Part shown: positions 27,146-39,947 of the stretch, piece by piece
Numbering within the stretch: position 1 is the first letter of the stretch
Layout of the letters: each line of letters opens with the position of its first letter
The notes under the pieces: generated by a model
What the model was told of the DNA's origin: nothing
Seen by the model: the letters and a program-made list of their open reading frames with translations, nothing else
The model's database searches: none
Translations under genes and position numbers: made by a program
Assembly: GCF_024168645.1 (NCBI RefSeq)
Contig: NZ_JALJWF010000001.1
Coordinates: forward strand, 4,591,501 to 4,655,500
Reading direction: 5' to 3'
Length of the DNA: 64,000 nt
Source: Pseudomonas sp. GGS8
GTDB lineage: Bacteria > Pseudomonadota > Gammaproteobacteria > Pseudomonadales > Pseudomonadaceae

Positions 27146-28231
27146 ATGTTGAAGTTCTTCTGTGGTGTAGTGCTGGCGTTTGGCGCGGCCCTGGGATCCT
27201 GTGCCCAGGCGGCGTCTGTATTGTTTCTCAATCCCGGGACCTCTCAAGAGACATTCTGGGTCAGTTACTCGCAGTTCATGCAGGCCGCAGCCAAGGACCT
27301 GGGCATGGATTTGCATATCCAATATGCCGAGCGAAACGCCGAGACCACACTCAAACAGGCCCGCGAAGCGTTGCAAGGGCCGAGTCGGCCGGACTATCTG
27401 GTGTTCTCCAACGAACTGTATGTCGCCCCCGAAATCCTGCGCCTGGCGCAAGGCAGCGGCGTGAAGCTGTTTTTGGTCAACAACGGCCTGACCGCCGACC
27501 AGATGCGCCTGCTCGGCGCCCAGCCGGACAAGTATCCCGACTGGCTGGGTAGCCTGGTGCCCAACAATGAGGAGGGCGGCTACCTGATGCTCAAGGAGCT
27601 GATTCGCCTGCATCGCCCGGTCGCACCCGGTGAGGTCATCGAACTGGTGGCCTTTTCCGGCCTGAAAATCACGCCGGCCGCGCAACAGCGTGAGCAGGGC
27701 ATGATGCGGGCATTGGCCGAACACCCCGAAGTGCGGTTGCGCCAGTTGGTGTATGGCGGCTGGACCCGCGAGCGCGCCTATGAACAGGCCAGGTTATTGT
27801 TCAAGCGTTACCCGCAAACATCGCTGGTCTGGTCGGCTAACGATGAAATGGCTTTCGGCGCCATGCAGGCGTACGCCGAAACGGGAGGTCAGCCGGGTAA
27901 GGGTATGCTGTTCAGCGCCATCAACAATTCACCGGACGCGTTGCAGGCGCTGTTGGAGGGGCGGCTAAGCGTGTTGTTGGGCGGGCACTTCACTCTGGGC
28001 GGTTGGGCGCTTGTGCAGTTGCATGACTACGACCAAGGGGTGGATGTCAGCCAGTACGGCGGGCGCGACCGGCAGATTCCGTCATTGCAACTGATCGACC
28101 ACGCGCAAGCCCGGCGACTGCTGGCCATGGGGGCCACTCAGGATTACAACGTGGATTTTAAAAAGCTCTCGGCCAAAGGGCGACCGACGTCGTATCGCTA
28201 CCCGTTCAACTTGCAAACCCTGATGCACTAG
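27146..28231 (+). CDS. Orphan periplasmic sugar-type binding protein
   Basis: A 361-residue protein with a signal peptide (MLKFFCGVVLAFGAALGSCAQA, cleavage near residue 22). The rest is a type I periplasmic-binding fold like ribose-binding proteins: SVLFLNPGTSQETFWVSYSQ, DYLVFSNELYVAP, an LVPNNEEGGYLM hinge region and SLVWSANDEMAFGAMQA. No permease or ATPase gene is adjacent, so it may feed a sensor rather than a transporter. A TATAAT hexamer lies at 27108-27113. Ligand unknown. Confidence 0.8.
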   Translation: MLKFFCGVVLAFGAALGSCAQAASVLFLNPGTSQETFWVSYSQFMQAAAKDLGMDLHIQYAERNAETTLKQAREALQGPSRPDYLVFSNELYVAPEILRLAQGSGVKLFLVNNGLTADQMRLLGAQPDKYPDWLGSLVPNNEEGGYLMLKELIRLHRPVAPGEVIELVAFSGLKITPAAQQREQGMMRALAEHPEVRLRQLVYGGWTRERAYEQARLLFKRYPQTSLVWSANDEMAFGAMQAYAETGGQPGKGMLFSAINNSPDALQALLEGRLSVLLGGHFTLGGWALVQLHDYDQGVDVSQYGGRDRQIPSLQLIDHAQARRLLAMGATQDYNVDFKKLSAKGRPTSYRYPFNLQTLMH

Positions 28232-28236
28232 CCGGC

Positions 28237-28467
28237 TCAGATCCCGGCCAGGTGCAGCACCAGTTTGACGATGCCGAACAGCGTCAGGGCGAACACCACC
28301 GTGAACAGAATCCCCAGAATCACGAAATGACTGGGCTTGCCGTGGGTGAAATCCCGGGCCCGGTTTTTCCCGCTCTGTACCCCGAACGCCGCCGCCATGA
28401 CGCTGTGCAGCATCTGCCAGAAGGTCGGTGGTTTGTTGTGGTTATTGTTGTCGACTGGATCGTCCAT
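28237..28467 (-). CDS. DUF2970 membrane protein
   Basis: A 76-residue protein of the DUF2970 type: a polar N-terminus, FWQMLHSVMAAAFGVQSGKNRARDF, then one membrane helix (VILGILFTVVFALTLFGIV). ATG at 28467 follows GGGGGA. A longer in-frame reading that begins in the REPIN upstream is an artefact. It converges on the binding-protein gene. Function unknown. Confidence 0.88.
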   Translation of the reverse strand: MDDPVDNNNHNKPPTFWQMLHSVMAAAFGVQSGKNRARDFTHGKPSHFVILGILFTVVFALTLFGIVKLVLHLAGI

Positions 28468-28520
28468 AAATCCCCCGTCACGAATGTGTATAAGGCAAGC
28501 ATAGACAACAGACTCGAACT

Positions 28521-28643
28521 CTGTGGGAGCCTTTGTGGCGAGGGAGCTTGCTCCCGCTGGGTCGCGAAGCGGCCTCAAAAAATGGGACTGCTACGCAGTC
28601 CAACGGGAGCAAGCTCCCTCGCCACAAAGGCTCGCTCCCACAG
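28521..28643. repeat. REPIN, GTGGCGAGGGAGCTTG type
   Basis: Outer inverted arms CTGTGGGAGC and GCTCCCACAG enclose inverted REP palindromes (GGCGAGGGAGCTTGCTCCC and its complement). It lies between metH and the DUF2970 gene, upstream of the latter and 10 bases past the metH stop. Confidence 0.92.
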
Positions 28644-28653
28644 GGGATGGGGG

Positions 28654-32364
<3,711 letters not shown>

Positions 32365-32519
32365 TTGGACTACTCGGTAAGGCCATGACGAAGGGCCGGG
32401 ATAATAACAAACCTGTGTGCTTTTGGAGCATGTGCCGGTTTTGCATGAATATCGTTCATGTTGGTGCGCAGGCCAGACCGGTAGAATCGCGGCGTTTTCT
32501 CATGATCAGGACCAGGGAT

Positions 32520-34805
32520 ATGTCGTATCGCGTCGTCACCAGCCTATTGATGCTGTTTTTAAGCGGGGGCGCCGCTGCGCAAGGTCCGGATATTTCCTAC
32601 GTTCGCGACATTCAACCGATCTTCACCGAAAAGTGCGTGGCCTGCCATGCCTGCTACGACTCCGCCTGTCAGCTCAACCTGGGCAGCGGCGAAGGGGCGA
32701 CCCGAGGTGCAACGAAGGCGCCGGTCTATGACGGCGAACGCAGCAAGGCCGCCGCGCCGACCCGGTTGTTTTATGACGCCTTCGGCAAACGTGCCTGGCA
32801 GCAAAAGGGCTTCTATTCGGTGCTCGACGCCCAAGGCAGTCAGGCGGCACTGATGGCGCGCATGCTTGAGCTGGGCCACAGCACGCCGTTGCAACCCAAC
32901 GCCAAGCTACCGGAAGACATCGTCCTGGGCCTGAACCGGGAAAACATGTGTGCCATGCCGGCAGAGTTCAGCGGCTACGCCAGTTCCCACCCGAAAGAGG
33001 GCATGCCGCTGGCAGTGACCGGCCTGACCGATCAGCAATACCAGACGTTGCAACGCTGGCTGGCCTCCGGCGCGCCGATCGACCAGCAGGGCCTGGTGCC
33101 CAGCGCCAAGGAAGCCTTGCAGGTGGTGCAGTGGGAAAACCTGCTCAATGCGCCAGGCGCCCGGGAGAGTCTGGTCGGGCGCTGGTTGTTCGAGCACTGG
33201 TTCTTGGCCCATATCTATTTCAAGGACGGCGAACCGGGGCATTTCTTTCAGTGGGTACGTTCGCGAACGCCGACGGGGCAGCCCATCGACCTGATCAACA
33301 CCCGTCGGCCGAATGACGATCCGGGCACTCAGATCTACTACCGTCTGTGGCCGGTGCAAGGCGTGATCGTGCACAAGACCCACATCACCTACCCGCTGAG
33401 CGCGGCGAAGATGGCACGGATCAAGAGCCTGTTTTACAACGGTAACTGGCAGGTCCACGCATTGCCGGGCTACGGGCCGGAGCGGCGGGCCAATCCGTTT
33501 GCCACGTTCGAAGCGATCCCGGCTCAGGCGCGTTACCAATTCATGCTCGATAACGCCGAATACTTCGTGCGTACCTTTATTCGCGGCCCGGTCTGCCGGG
33601 GCCAGATCGCCACCGACGTGATTCGCGACAACTTCTGGGCACTGTTCCAGGCCCCGGAACATGACCTTTACATCACCGACCCGAAATATCGCGGCAAGGC
33701 TACGCCGTTGCTGGCGATGCCGGGGCAGAACGATGACGTCGGCAGCGTCCTGAGTCTGTGGCGCGACTACCGCAACAAGCGCAACGAATATGAGGCCCTG
33801 CGCCGGGATAGCTATGCCGACTTGCCGGCGCCGAGCTGGTCGACCCTGTGGGCCGGTAATGACAATGCGTTGCTGAGTATCTTCCGGCATTTCGACAGCG
33901 CCTCGGTGACCAAGGGCCTGATCGGTGATGTGCCGCAAACAATGTGGCTGTTCGATTTTCCGTTACTGGAGCGCACGTATTACCAGTTGGCGGTCAACTT
34001 CGATGTGTTCGGCAACGTGTCCCATCAGGCTCAGACCCGGCTGTACTTCGACCTGATCCGCAATGGCGCCGAGCAGAACTTCCTGCGCCTGATGCCGGCC
34101 AACTCACGGGACGGCTACCTCGACGATTGGTACCAGAACAGCGGCAAGTTCAAGATGTGGCTGGATTACGAGGACATCGACAACGACAAGCCGACGGCGC
34201 TGACGCTGGACGAAAGCGATCCGAAGCGCGACTTCGCCATGCAGTTGCTGTCCCGTTACGGCGAGCTCAATGCCAGGCCTGATCCGATCAACCGTTGCGA
34301 CGGCGCTTACTGCTCGCGGCCGAACATCGATCCGGCGTTGCAGAACGCCGAGCAGGCTCTGAGCCGCCTGACGTCGCGCCCGGCCGCCGGTTTGAAAGTC
34401 ATCGATCAGTTGCCGGAAGCCACGATGTTGCGGATCGAGGCCCCAAGCGGCAAGCGCGAGGTTTATAGCCTGCTGCGTAACCGAGCCCACAGCAACGTGG
34501 CGTTCCTGCTCGGGGAGTCGCTGCGTTATCAGTCGGGGCTCGACACGTTGACGATCTATCCCGGTGTTCTAAGCAGCTACCCGAACTTCATGTTCAACAT
34601 CCCGGCCGGGGAAGTGCCAGCGTTCGTCGACGAGATGGAAAATGCGAGAGATGCTGCCAGCTTCGAGAAAATCGTCGAACGTTGGGGCATTCGTCGCAGT
34701 CATCCGCAGTTCTGGCAGTATTTCCATGATCTGAGCCGCTACATCCACGACACCGACCCGGTGGAAGAGGGCGTGCTGGACATGAATCGCTACGAGAATC
34801 TCTGA
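32520..34805 (+). CDS. cti: Fatty acid cis/trans isomerase
   Basis: A 761-residue periplasmic heme protein. Residues 1-21 are a signal peptide (MSYRVVTSLLMLFLSGGAAA), followed by a cytochrome-c-type heme site C39-V-A-C42-H43 in a Cys-rich stretch. The rest matches Cti, which isomerises cis to trans unsaturated fatty acids in membrane phospholipids as a rapid response to solvents and heat. ATG at 32520 has an AGGG site and gives the signal peptide; earlier in-frame codons do not. In P. putida cti is also next to metH, which supports the call. Confidence 0.93.
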   Translation: MSYRVVTSLLMLFLSGGAAAQGPDISYVRDIQPIFTEKCVACHACYDSACQLNLGSGEGATRGATKAPVYDGERSKAAAPTRLFYDAFGKRAWQQKGFYSVLDAQGSQAALMARMLELGHSTPLQPNAKLPEDIVLGLNRENMCAMPAEFSGYASSHPKEGMPLAVTGLTDQQYQTLQRWLASGAPIDQQGLVPSAKEALQVVQWENLLNAPGARESLVGRWLFEHWFLAHIYFKDGEPGHFFQWVRSRTPTGQPIDLINTRRPNDDPGTQIYYRLWPVQGVIVHKTHITYPLSAAKMARIKSLFYNGNWQVHALPGYGPERRANPFATFEAIPAQARYQFMLDNAEYFVRTFIRGPVCRGQIATDVIRDNFWALFQAPEHDLYITDPKYRGKATPLLAMPGQNDDVGSVLSLWRDYRNKRNEYEALRRDSYADLPAPSWSTLWAGNDNALLSIFRHFDSASVTKGLIGDVPQTMWLFDFPLLERTYYQLAVNFDVFGNVSHQAQTRLYFDLIRNGAEQNFLRLMPANSRDGYLDDWYQNSGKFKMWLDYEDIDNDKPTALTLDESDPKRDFAMQLLSRYGELNARPDPINRCDGAYCSRPNIDPALQNAEQALSRLTSRPAAGLKVIDQLPEATMLRIEAPSGKREVYSLLRNRAHSNVAFLLGESLRYQSGLDTLTIYPGVLSSYPNFMFNIPAGEVPAFVDEMENARDAASFEKIVERWGIRRSHPQFWQYFHDLSRYIHDTDPVEEGVLDMNRYENL

Positions 34806-34848
34806 TTGAGGGCCTGAACACGCACCGCTGCCCTCTGTAGGAGCGACC

Positions 34849-34969
34849 TGTGGCGAGGGGGCTTGCCCCCGTTGGGTTGCGAAGCAGCCCTCTACATTCT
34901 TCAGATACACCGAGTTGTCTGGTTTACGACTGCTGCGCAGCCGAACGGGGGCAAGCCCCCTCGCCACAG
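34849..34969. repeat. REPIN, GTGGCGAGGGGGCTTG type
   Basis: CTGTGGCGAGGGGGCTTGCC and its inverted copy flank a centre that itself contains GCGAAGCAGCCC and GCTGCGCAGCC hairpins. It lies between cti and nfuA. Confidence 0.92.
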
Positions 34970-34988
34970 ATCCCGACAAAAATACTAG

Positions 34989-35630
<642 letters not shown>

Positions 35631-35649
35631 GGTGTTCGCTGCAGAAGCG

Positions 35650-35680
35650 AAAAAACGGCACCCGTGAGTGCCGTTTTTTT
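35650..35680 (+). terminator. Intrinsic terminator after nfuA
   Basis: AAAAAACGGCAC pairs with GTGCCGTTTTTTT in a compact hairpin ending in a T run. Confidence 0.93.
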
Positions 35681-35697
35681 ATGGGTGATCGATAACC

Positions 35698-35835
35698 TGT
35701 GACGAGGGGGCTTGCCCCCGTTGGGTCGCGAAGCGGCCCCCTGCATTCTTTCAGACATACCCTACAAGCAGGTCTTGCGACGGCTTCGCCGCCGAACGGG
35801 GCGATGCGGCGTTCCGACAAGCCCCCTCGCCACAG
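35698..35835. repeat. REPIN with an internal extra segment
   Basis: Same type as the copy at 38391-38514, with nearly identical inner sequence. Its right arm is interrupted by about 17 extra bases (around 35800-35816, CGATGCGGCGTTCCGAC), so the arm no longer pairs cleanly. Confidence 0.85.
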
Positions 35836-35847
35836 TGTGTGTTTGGC

Positions 35848-36594
35848 TCAAGGTCTGTATAGGTGAGCATGCCCCGCCCGATACAGCGACGACTCACTGA
35901 AGTGGTCACTACCCAACACCCGGCCCACCAGAATCAGCGCCGTTCGGCGAAAGCCCTTGGCTTGAACCTTCTGTGCAATGTCTGCAAGTGTCCCCACCAC
36001 CCAGTCCTGATCTGGCCAGGTTGCCCGGTGAATCACCGCGATCGGGCAATCGGCGCCGTAGTGCGGCAGCAATTCGGCAAGGATCTTCTCCAGATGATTG
36101 ACCCCCAAGTGGATCGCCATGGTCGCCCCGTGTTGCGCCAGGCTGCCCAGGTCTTCGCCAGCGGGCATCGCGGTCTTGTCGGCGTAACGGGTCAGAATCA
36201 CGCTCTGTGACACGTCCGGCAGGGTCAGTTCAGCACCCAACAGGGCCGCGCAGGCAGCGGTGGCGGTAACGCCGGGAACGATTTCGAATGGGATGTCGAG
36301 TTCACGCAGGTAGCGAATCTGCTCGCCAATCGCGCCATACAGGCTCGGATCACCGGAATGCACCCGAGCCACGTCCTGGCCGTTGGCGTGAGCGGTTTTG
36401 ATCAGCTCGACGATCTGTTCCAGATGCAGTTCGGCGCTGTTGACCACCCGTTCGGCCCGGTGGCCTTCCAGCACGGCGGCGGGGACCAAGGAGCCGGCAT
36501 AGATGATGACCGGGCAGCTACGAATCAGCCGCTGGCCTTTGACGGTGATCAGTTCCGGGTCGCCGGGGCCGGCGCCAATGAAGTAGACGGTCAT
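35848..36594 (-). CDS. cobM: Precorrin-4 C11-methyltransferase
   Basis: A 248-residue SAM-dependent tetrapyrrole methylase that methylates C-11 of precorrin-4 to give precorrin-5 in aerobic cobalamin synthesis. The N-terminal VYFIGAGPGDPELITVKGQRL is the family signature, with YAGSLVP, HSGDPSLYGAIGEQ and the second motif EIVPGVTATAACAALLG typical of CobM/CbiF. ATG at 36594 follows AGGAAA. It is last in the leftward cbtB-cbtA-cobE-cobM unit, 82 bases after cobE. Confidence 0.95.
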   Translation of the reverse strand: MTVYFIGAGPGDPELITVKGQRLIRSCPVIIYAGSLVPAAVLEGHRAERVVNSAELHLEQIVELIKTAHANGQDVARVHSGDPSLYGAIGEQIRYLRELDIPFEIVPGVTATAACAALLGAELTLPDVSQSVILTRYADKTAMPAGEDLGSLAQHGATMAIHLGVNHLEKILAELLPHYGADCPIAVIHRATWPDQDWVVGTLADIAQKVQAKGFRRTALILVGRVLGSDHFSESSLYRAGHAHLYRP

Positions 36595-36676
36595 CGTCGT
36601 TTCCTGTCAGAAATAGGGCTTGGGCATGCTCCAGATGAAGAATGCTCATGATCGAGGGCGGGGATTATCGGGGATT

Positions 36677-37090
36677 TTACGCGGCGCTGGCCAATGCCAG
36701 GGTGGCCTGGGCGTATTTTTGTCGTGGAATCAGCAACTTTGGCGGTGCCTGAGCCAATTGTTCGGCCAGGGCCAGCGCGGCACTTTCGGCCACGCCGTAG
36801 CAGCCGGTGCGTTCGAACGCGATGTCCGAGTGGTGGCTGAGTTGCGGTTCATAACCGGCCAATTGTTCGCTGCTGAAATACATCAACGGCAATGCCAGCT
36901 GTTCGGCCAGTTGAATCAGGCCAGGTTCATCGCGCTTCAGGTCGATACTGGCCAGGGCCTTGATCTCACGAAGCTCGATTTGATGGGCCTGTAACGCCTG
37001 ATCGAGCAGCGCCCGCAGCGTGCTGACGGGGCAGCCGCGCTGGCAGCCCAGGCCGACCACCAGGGTCGGCGCTGCGCTGACGTCAGTCAT
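36677..37090 (-). CDS. cobE: Cobalamin biosynthesis protein CobE
   Basis: A 137-residue protein matching CobE, the equivalent of the C-terminal domain of CbiG: VVGLGCQRGCPVSTLRALL at the start, ALASIDLKRDEPGL, and a GCYGVAESAALALA motif. CobE is needed for cobalamin synthesis and may bind a pathway intermediate; its reaction is not firmly known. Its start overlaps the stop of cbtA by four bases. Confidence 0.92.
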   Translation of the reverse strand: MTDVSAAPTLVVGLGCQRGCPVSTLRALLDQALQAHQIELREIKALASIDLKRDEPGLIQLAEQLALPLMYFSSEQLAGYEPQLSHHSDIAFERTGCYGVAESAALALAEQLAQAPPKLLIPRQKYAQATLALASAA

Positions 37091-37791
37091 GCGCTGTAAT
37101 GGCCATCGCTTTTACGGCGGAACAACCAGGCGCTGATCAGGCCCAGGGCCAGCCAGAACGCCACGTTGGTCAGCTGCGAAGCGATTTTGAATTGCGCTTC
37201 CAGGGCTTCCGGCGCCAGCATCGAATGGACTTCCGGTTGCGGTGCGCCGATCACATGCGGCACGGCCAGGATCGCCACGCCGAGAGCTTTCATCAGCCAG
37301 TGACGGCTGAATACGATCAGCGCGATACCGACCGCTGTAGACGCGGCAGTGCCGATCCACCAGATTTGCCGTTGCGCCAGATCAGCCGCGGCAGTGCCCG
37401 GCAGCTCAGGCGGCAGGCCGAGAGTCGGTGCCAGCACGAACGTCGCATAACCGGCCAGGCCCCAGAGCAGGCCCTGAGAGGTTTTGGTCGGTGCACGCAA
37501 GGTGTAGAGACCGGCGAGCATCAAGGCGAAACCGACGGCCACCACCAGGTTACCGCCGGTAGTGGACAGCACGCGCTGCCAGCCGTCTTCCGGTTCCCAG
37601 GCTTCGGCGTCGTGGGTGTGAGCGACGGCACCGGCGGCGTGTTCGTGGACTTCAACAGCGGCCGGCTCGGATTTTTCGTAGGTTTCGGCCTGCAGAATCA
37701 GCGGGGCGACCCAGAAGCTTTGCAGCAGGGTCAATAGCAGCGCGGCCAGCAGCCCGGTGAAACCTGCGGTTTGCGCAATACGCTTGATCAT
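37087..37791 (-). CDS. cbtA: CbtA-type cobalt transporter subunit
   Basis: A 234-residue inner-membrane protein with about five predicted helices (GFTGLLAALLLTLLQSFW, VAVGFALMLAGLYTL, GLLWGLAGYATFVLAP, a central helix and a C-terminal one). After the first helix is a metal-binding-like histidine segment (VEVHEHAAGAVAHTHDAE). CbtA and CbtB are proposed to import cobalt and are usually under B12 riboswitch control, as here. ATG at 37791 is 11 bases after the cbtB stop. Confidence 0.92.
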   Translation of the reverse strand: MIKRIAQTAGFTGLLAALLLTLLQSFWVAPLILQAETYEKSEPAAVEVHEHAAGAVAHTHDAEAWEPEDGWQRVLSTTGGNLVVAVGFALMLAGLYTLRAPTKTSQGLLWGLAGYATFVLAPTLGLPPELPGTAAADLAQRQIWWIGTAASTAVGIALIVFSRHWLMKALGVAILAVPHVIGAPQPEVHSMLAPEALEAQFKIASQLTNVAFWLALGLISAWLFRRKSDGHYSA

Positions 37792-37802
37792 GTCAGCAGG
37801 TC

Positions 37803-37994
37803 TCAATGGCACGGAAAGGCAGAGCTGTGACGGGTGTCGTGCGCGGCGTTGTGTACCGCTTCGATGTGCGAGAAACCGGCGAAATACACAAGGCACGCGC
37901 CAAGGATCGACGCACACACGGCGGCGGTCAGGCGTTGAGTCAGGGTTGTGGTGGTGCTGGCCGTTGCGTGGCCGGTGCTGCTGATGATCGACAT
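37803..37994 (-). CDS. cbtB: CbtB-type cobalt transporter subunit
   Basis: A 63-residue single-pass membrane protein (AAVCASILGACLVYFAGF helix) ending in a histidine cluster, HIEAVHNAAHDTRHSSAFPCH (partial: HDTRHSSAFPCH), which is the CbtB hallmark and probably binds Co2+. ATG at 37994 has a GAGGGAAG ribosome site. It is the first gene after a cobalamin riboswitch, and a 31-codon leader frame overlaps its start. Confidence 0.93.
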   Translation of the reverse strand: MSIISSTGHATASTTTTLTQRLTAAVCASILGACLVYFAGFSHIEAVHNAAHDTRHSSAFPCH

Positions 37995-38035
37995 GGCGCT
38001 TCCCTCTGGTCTGTCAGCGGGTGAATAGAGCGCAT
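37940..38035 (-). CDS. Possible 31-aa leader peptide overlapping cbtB
   Basis: ATG at 38035 has a strong GGAGG site 5 bases upstream and opens a 31-codon frame that runs through the cbtB start in another frame and stops inside cbtB. It lies in the expression platform of the riboswitch. The peptide starts MRSIHPLTDQREAP and ends proline-rich. It could couple riboswitch action to cbtB translation. No homology is recognised. Confidence 0.35.
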   Translation of the reverse strand: MRSIHPLTDQREAPCRSSAAPATQRPAPPQP

Positions 38036-38127
38036 GAAAACCTCCGCACGCCAAGGGCTCGCAGAGATTTCGAACAGCGCCCGCCCACCGCGGGTTTGTT
38101 ATTCAGTGAACGTAAAAGTCACTTTGT

Positions 38128-38270
38128 GTTGCGGGCCGGTCTCCGGGCTCGCGAGGGGCAGGGCTAACGCCTGAACCTGCAAGCATCACCTTCCCATGCC
38201 GTATGACCGACACAGTGGATCTGACGCTTCACTCGCTTACCGTTGCGGGGGCAGCACCGGACTGACATGG
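38128..38270 (-). promoter_or_regulatory. Cobalamin riboswitch of the cbtB-cbtA-cobE-cobM unit
   Basis: On the minus strand the element begins with GGTGCTGCCCCCGCAACGGTAA, continues through a GGCATGGGAAGGTGATGC-like core and ends in the B12 box GAGCCCGGAGACCGGCC. This is the conserved aptamer of adenosylcobalamin riboswitches. Binding of the coenzyme should lower expression of the downstream cobalt uptake and cob genes. Confidence 0.93.
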
Positions 38271-38390
38271 CTTTAGAGTAAAGCACATGATTCACCGGTT
38301 TCCCGTTTCACCCTGTGAAGGGCACCCGTAACAAGGCGTGTAGGAGAGCATGGGCGGGGGCGGGGAGTCAATTGGCAAGGGTTCTCAACT

Positions 38391-38514
38391 CTGTGGCGAG
38401 GGGGCTTGCCCGCGTTGGGCAGCGAAGCGGCCCCCTGTATTCTTTCAGGCATACCCCGCAAGCAGGTCTTGCGACGGCTTCGCCGCCGAACGGGGGCAAG
38501 CCCCCTCGCCACGG
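38391..38514. repeat. REPIN between two divergent riboswitches
   Basis: CTGTGGCGAGGGGGCTTGCC and its inverted partner enclose a GACGGCTTCGCCGCC hairpin. It sits in the 307-bp region between the two B12 riboswitches. Confidence 0.92.
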
Positions 38515-38577
38515 GTGATCGCATTCTCCGACAAGACATTGACCCGCCCCCACACGATGCGTAGCCTTGCGCTTTCG

Positions 38578-38768
38578 AGGTTCTTCGGCGTTTGCCGGAG
38601 CTAAGAAGGGAACGCGGTCGATGCCGCGGCTGCCCCCGCAACTGTGAACGGTGATGTTCGCTGCCACGCCACTGCAAGCCCGTGCAACGGGTTCGCGGGA
38701 AGGCGCAGCGAATGCCAGGCTGACCCGCCCGGCACACCGTCAGCCAGGAGACCTGCCTCGACACAGAT
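38578..38768 (+). promoter_or_regulatory. Cobalamin riboswitch of the cobW-cobN-chlI/D unit
   Basis: The plus strand shows GGTTCTTCGGCG, AGCTAAGAAGGGAACGCGGT, the invariant GGCTGCCCCCGCAACTGTGA, then CGGGAAGGCGCAGCGAATG and the B12 box GTCAGCCAGGAGACCTGCC. All conserved parts of the aptamer are present in order. It ends about 110 bases before the cobW start. Confidence 0.96.
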
Positions 38769-38876
38769 TCTCACTTTCAACCGGGCGGGGTGATCCGGTG
38801 GCGAACTCTTCAGGCACGCGCCCCCGCGTTGCCGGTTGTCGTCCCGTATGCCCGCCACCTTGCCAAAGGGCATCCG

Positions 38877-39944
38877 ATGAAAACACTGGCCAAACTCCCC
38901 GTCACCATCGTTACCGGCTTCCTCGGTTCGGGCAAAACCACCTTGCTGCGGCACATGCTCGACAACGCCCAGGGCCGTCGCATCGCGGTGATCGTCAACG
39001 AGTTCGGCGAGCTGGGCATCGACGGTGAGATCCTCAAGCAATGCTCCATCGGCTGCACGGAAGAAGAGGCCAGCGGTCGCGTCTACGAATTGGCCAACGG
39101 CTGCCTGTGCTGCACCGTTCAGGAAGAATTCTTCCCGGTGATGCGCGAGTTGGTTGCTCGTCGCGGCGACCTCGACCACATCCTCATCGAAACCTCGGGC
39201 CTGGCCCTGCCAAAGCCTTTGGTCCAAGCCTTCCAATGGCCGGAAATCCGTAGCGCCTGCACCGTTGACGCGGTGATCACCGTGGTCGATAGCCCGGCCG
39301 TCGCTGCCGGCACCTTCGCCGCGTTCCCGGATCAAGTGGACGCCCAGCGCAAACTCGACCCGAACCTGGACCACGAATCGCCGCTGCACGAGCTGTTCGC
39401 CGACCAACTGGCCAGCGCCGACCTGGTGATTCTCAACAAGGCTGACCTGATCAGCGCCGAAGACCTGGCCCGCGTGCGCCTGGAAGTCGCCGAAGAGCTG
39501 CCGCCGGCGGTGAAAGTCATCGAAGCCAGCAGCGGTCGCTTGCCATTGGACGTACTGATCGGCCTCGGCGCCGGTTCCGAAGAACACATCGACAGCCGCC
39601 ACAGCCATCACGATCATCACCATGAAGGTGAAGACGACCACGATCACGACCATGACGCGTTCGACTCGATCTCGATCGAGCTGCCGCAAGCCGACGAAAG
39701 TCTGCTGATGGACGCGCTGACGCAACTGGTGGTCCAGCACGGCATCCTGCGGGTCAAAGGTTTTGCGGCGGTGCCAAACAAGCCGATGCGCCTGTTGATT
39801 CAGGGCGTGGGCACGCGTTTCGACAAACACTTCGACCGCCAGTGGGGCGCTGAGGAAGCGCGCAGCACCCGTCTGGTGTTGATCGGTCAGGCGTTGGACG
39901 CCGTTCAGCTCGAAGCGCAATTGCGCGCTGCGCTCAGCGTTTAA
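38877..39944 (+). CDS. cobW: Cobalamin-synthesis GTPase CobW
   Basis: A 355-residue G3E-family GTPase, thought to act as a cobalt chaperone for the aerobic chelatase. It has a P-loop GFLGSGKTT (residues 14-22), the ELANGCLCCTV metal motif (C-x-C-C), SERT-type switch ETSGLA and the NKAD base motif. A histidine-rich loop (HSHHDHHHEGEDDHDHDHD at about 240) precedes the C-terminal CobW_C domain. ATG at 38877 follows AAAGGG; an in-frame GTG at 38790 with GGGCGGG before it is a possible longer start. Only three bases separate its stop from cobN. Confidence 0.96.
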   Translation: MKTLAKLPVTIVTGFLGSGKTTLLRHMLDNAQGRRIAVIVNEFGELGIDGEILKQCSIGCTEEEASGRVYELANGCLCCTVQEEFFPVMRELVARRGDLDHILIETSGLALPKPLVQAFQWPEIRSACTVDAVITVVDSPAVAAGTFAAFPDQVDAQRKLDPNLDHESPLHELFADQLASADLVILNKADLISAEDLARVRLEVAEELPPAVKVIEASSGRLPLDVLIGLGAGSEEHIDSRHSHHDHHHEGEDDHDHDHDAFDSISIELPQADESLLMDALTQLVVQHGILRVKGFAAVPNKPMRLLIQGVGTRFDKHFDRQWGAEEARSTRLVLIGQALDAVQLEAQLRAALSV

Positions 39945-39947
39945 CCC

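Noticed and set aside
38790..38876. N-terminal extension of CobW from GTG 38790
   Set aside because: The residues are unlike the family and ATG 38877 has its own good ribosome site.
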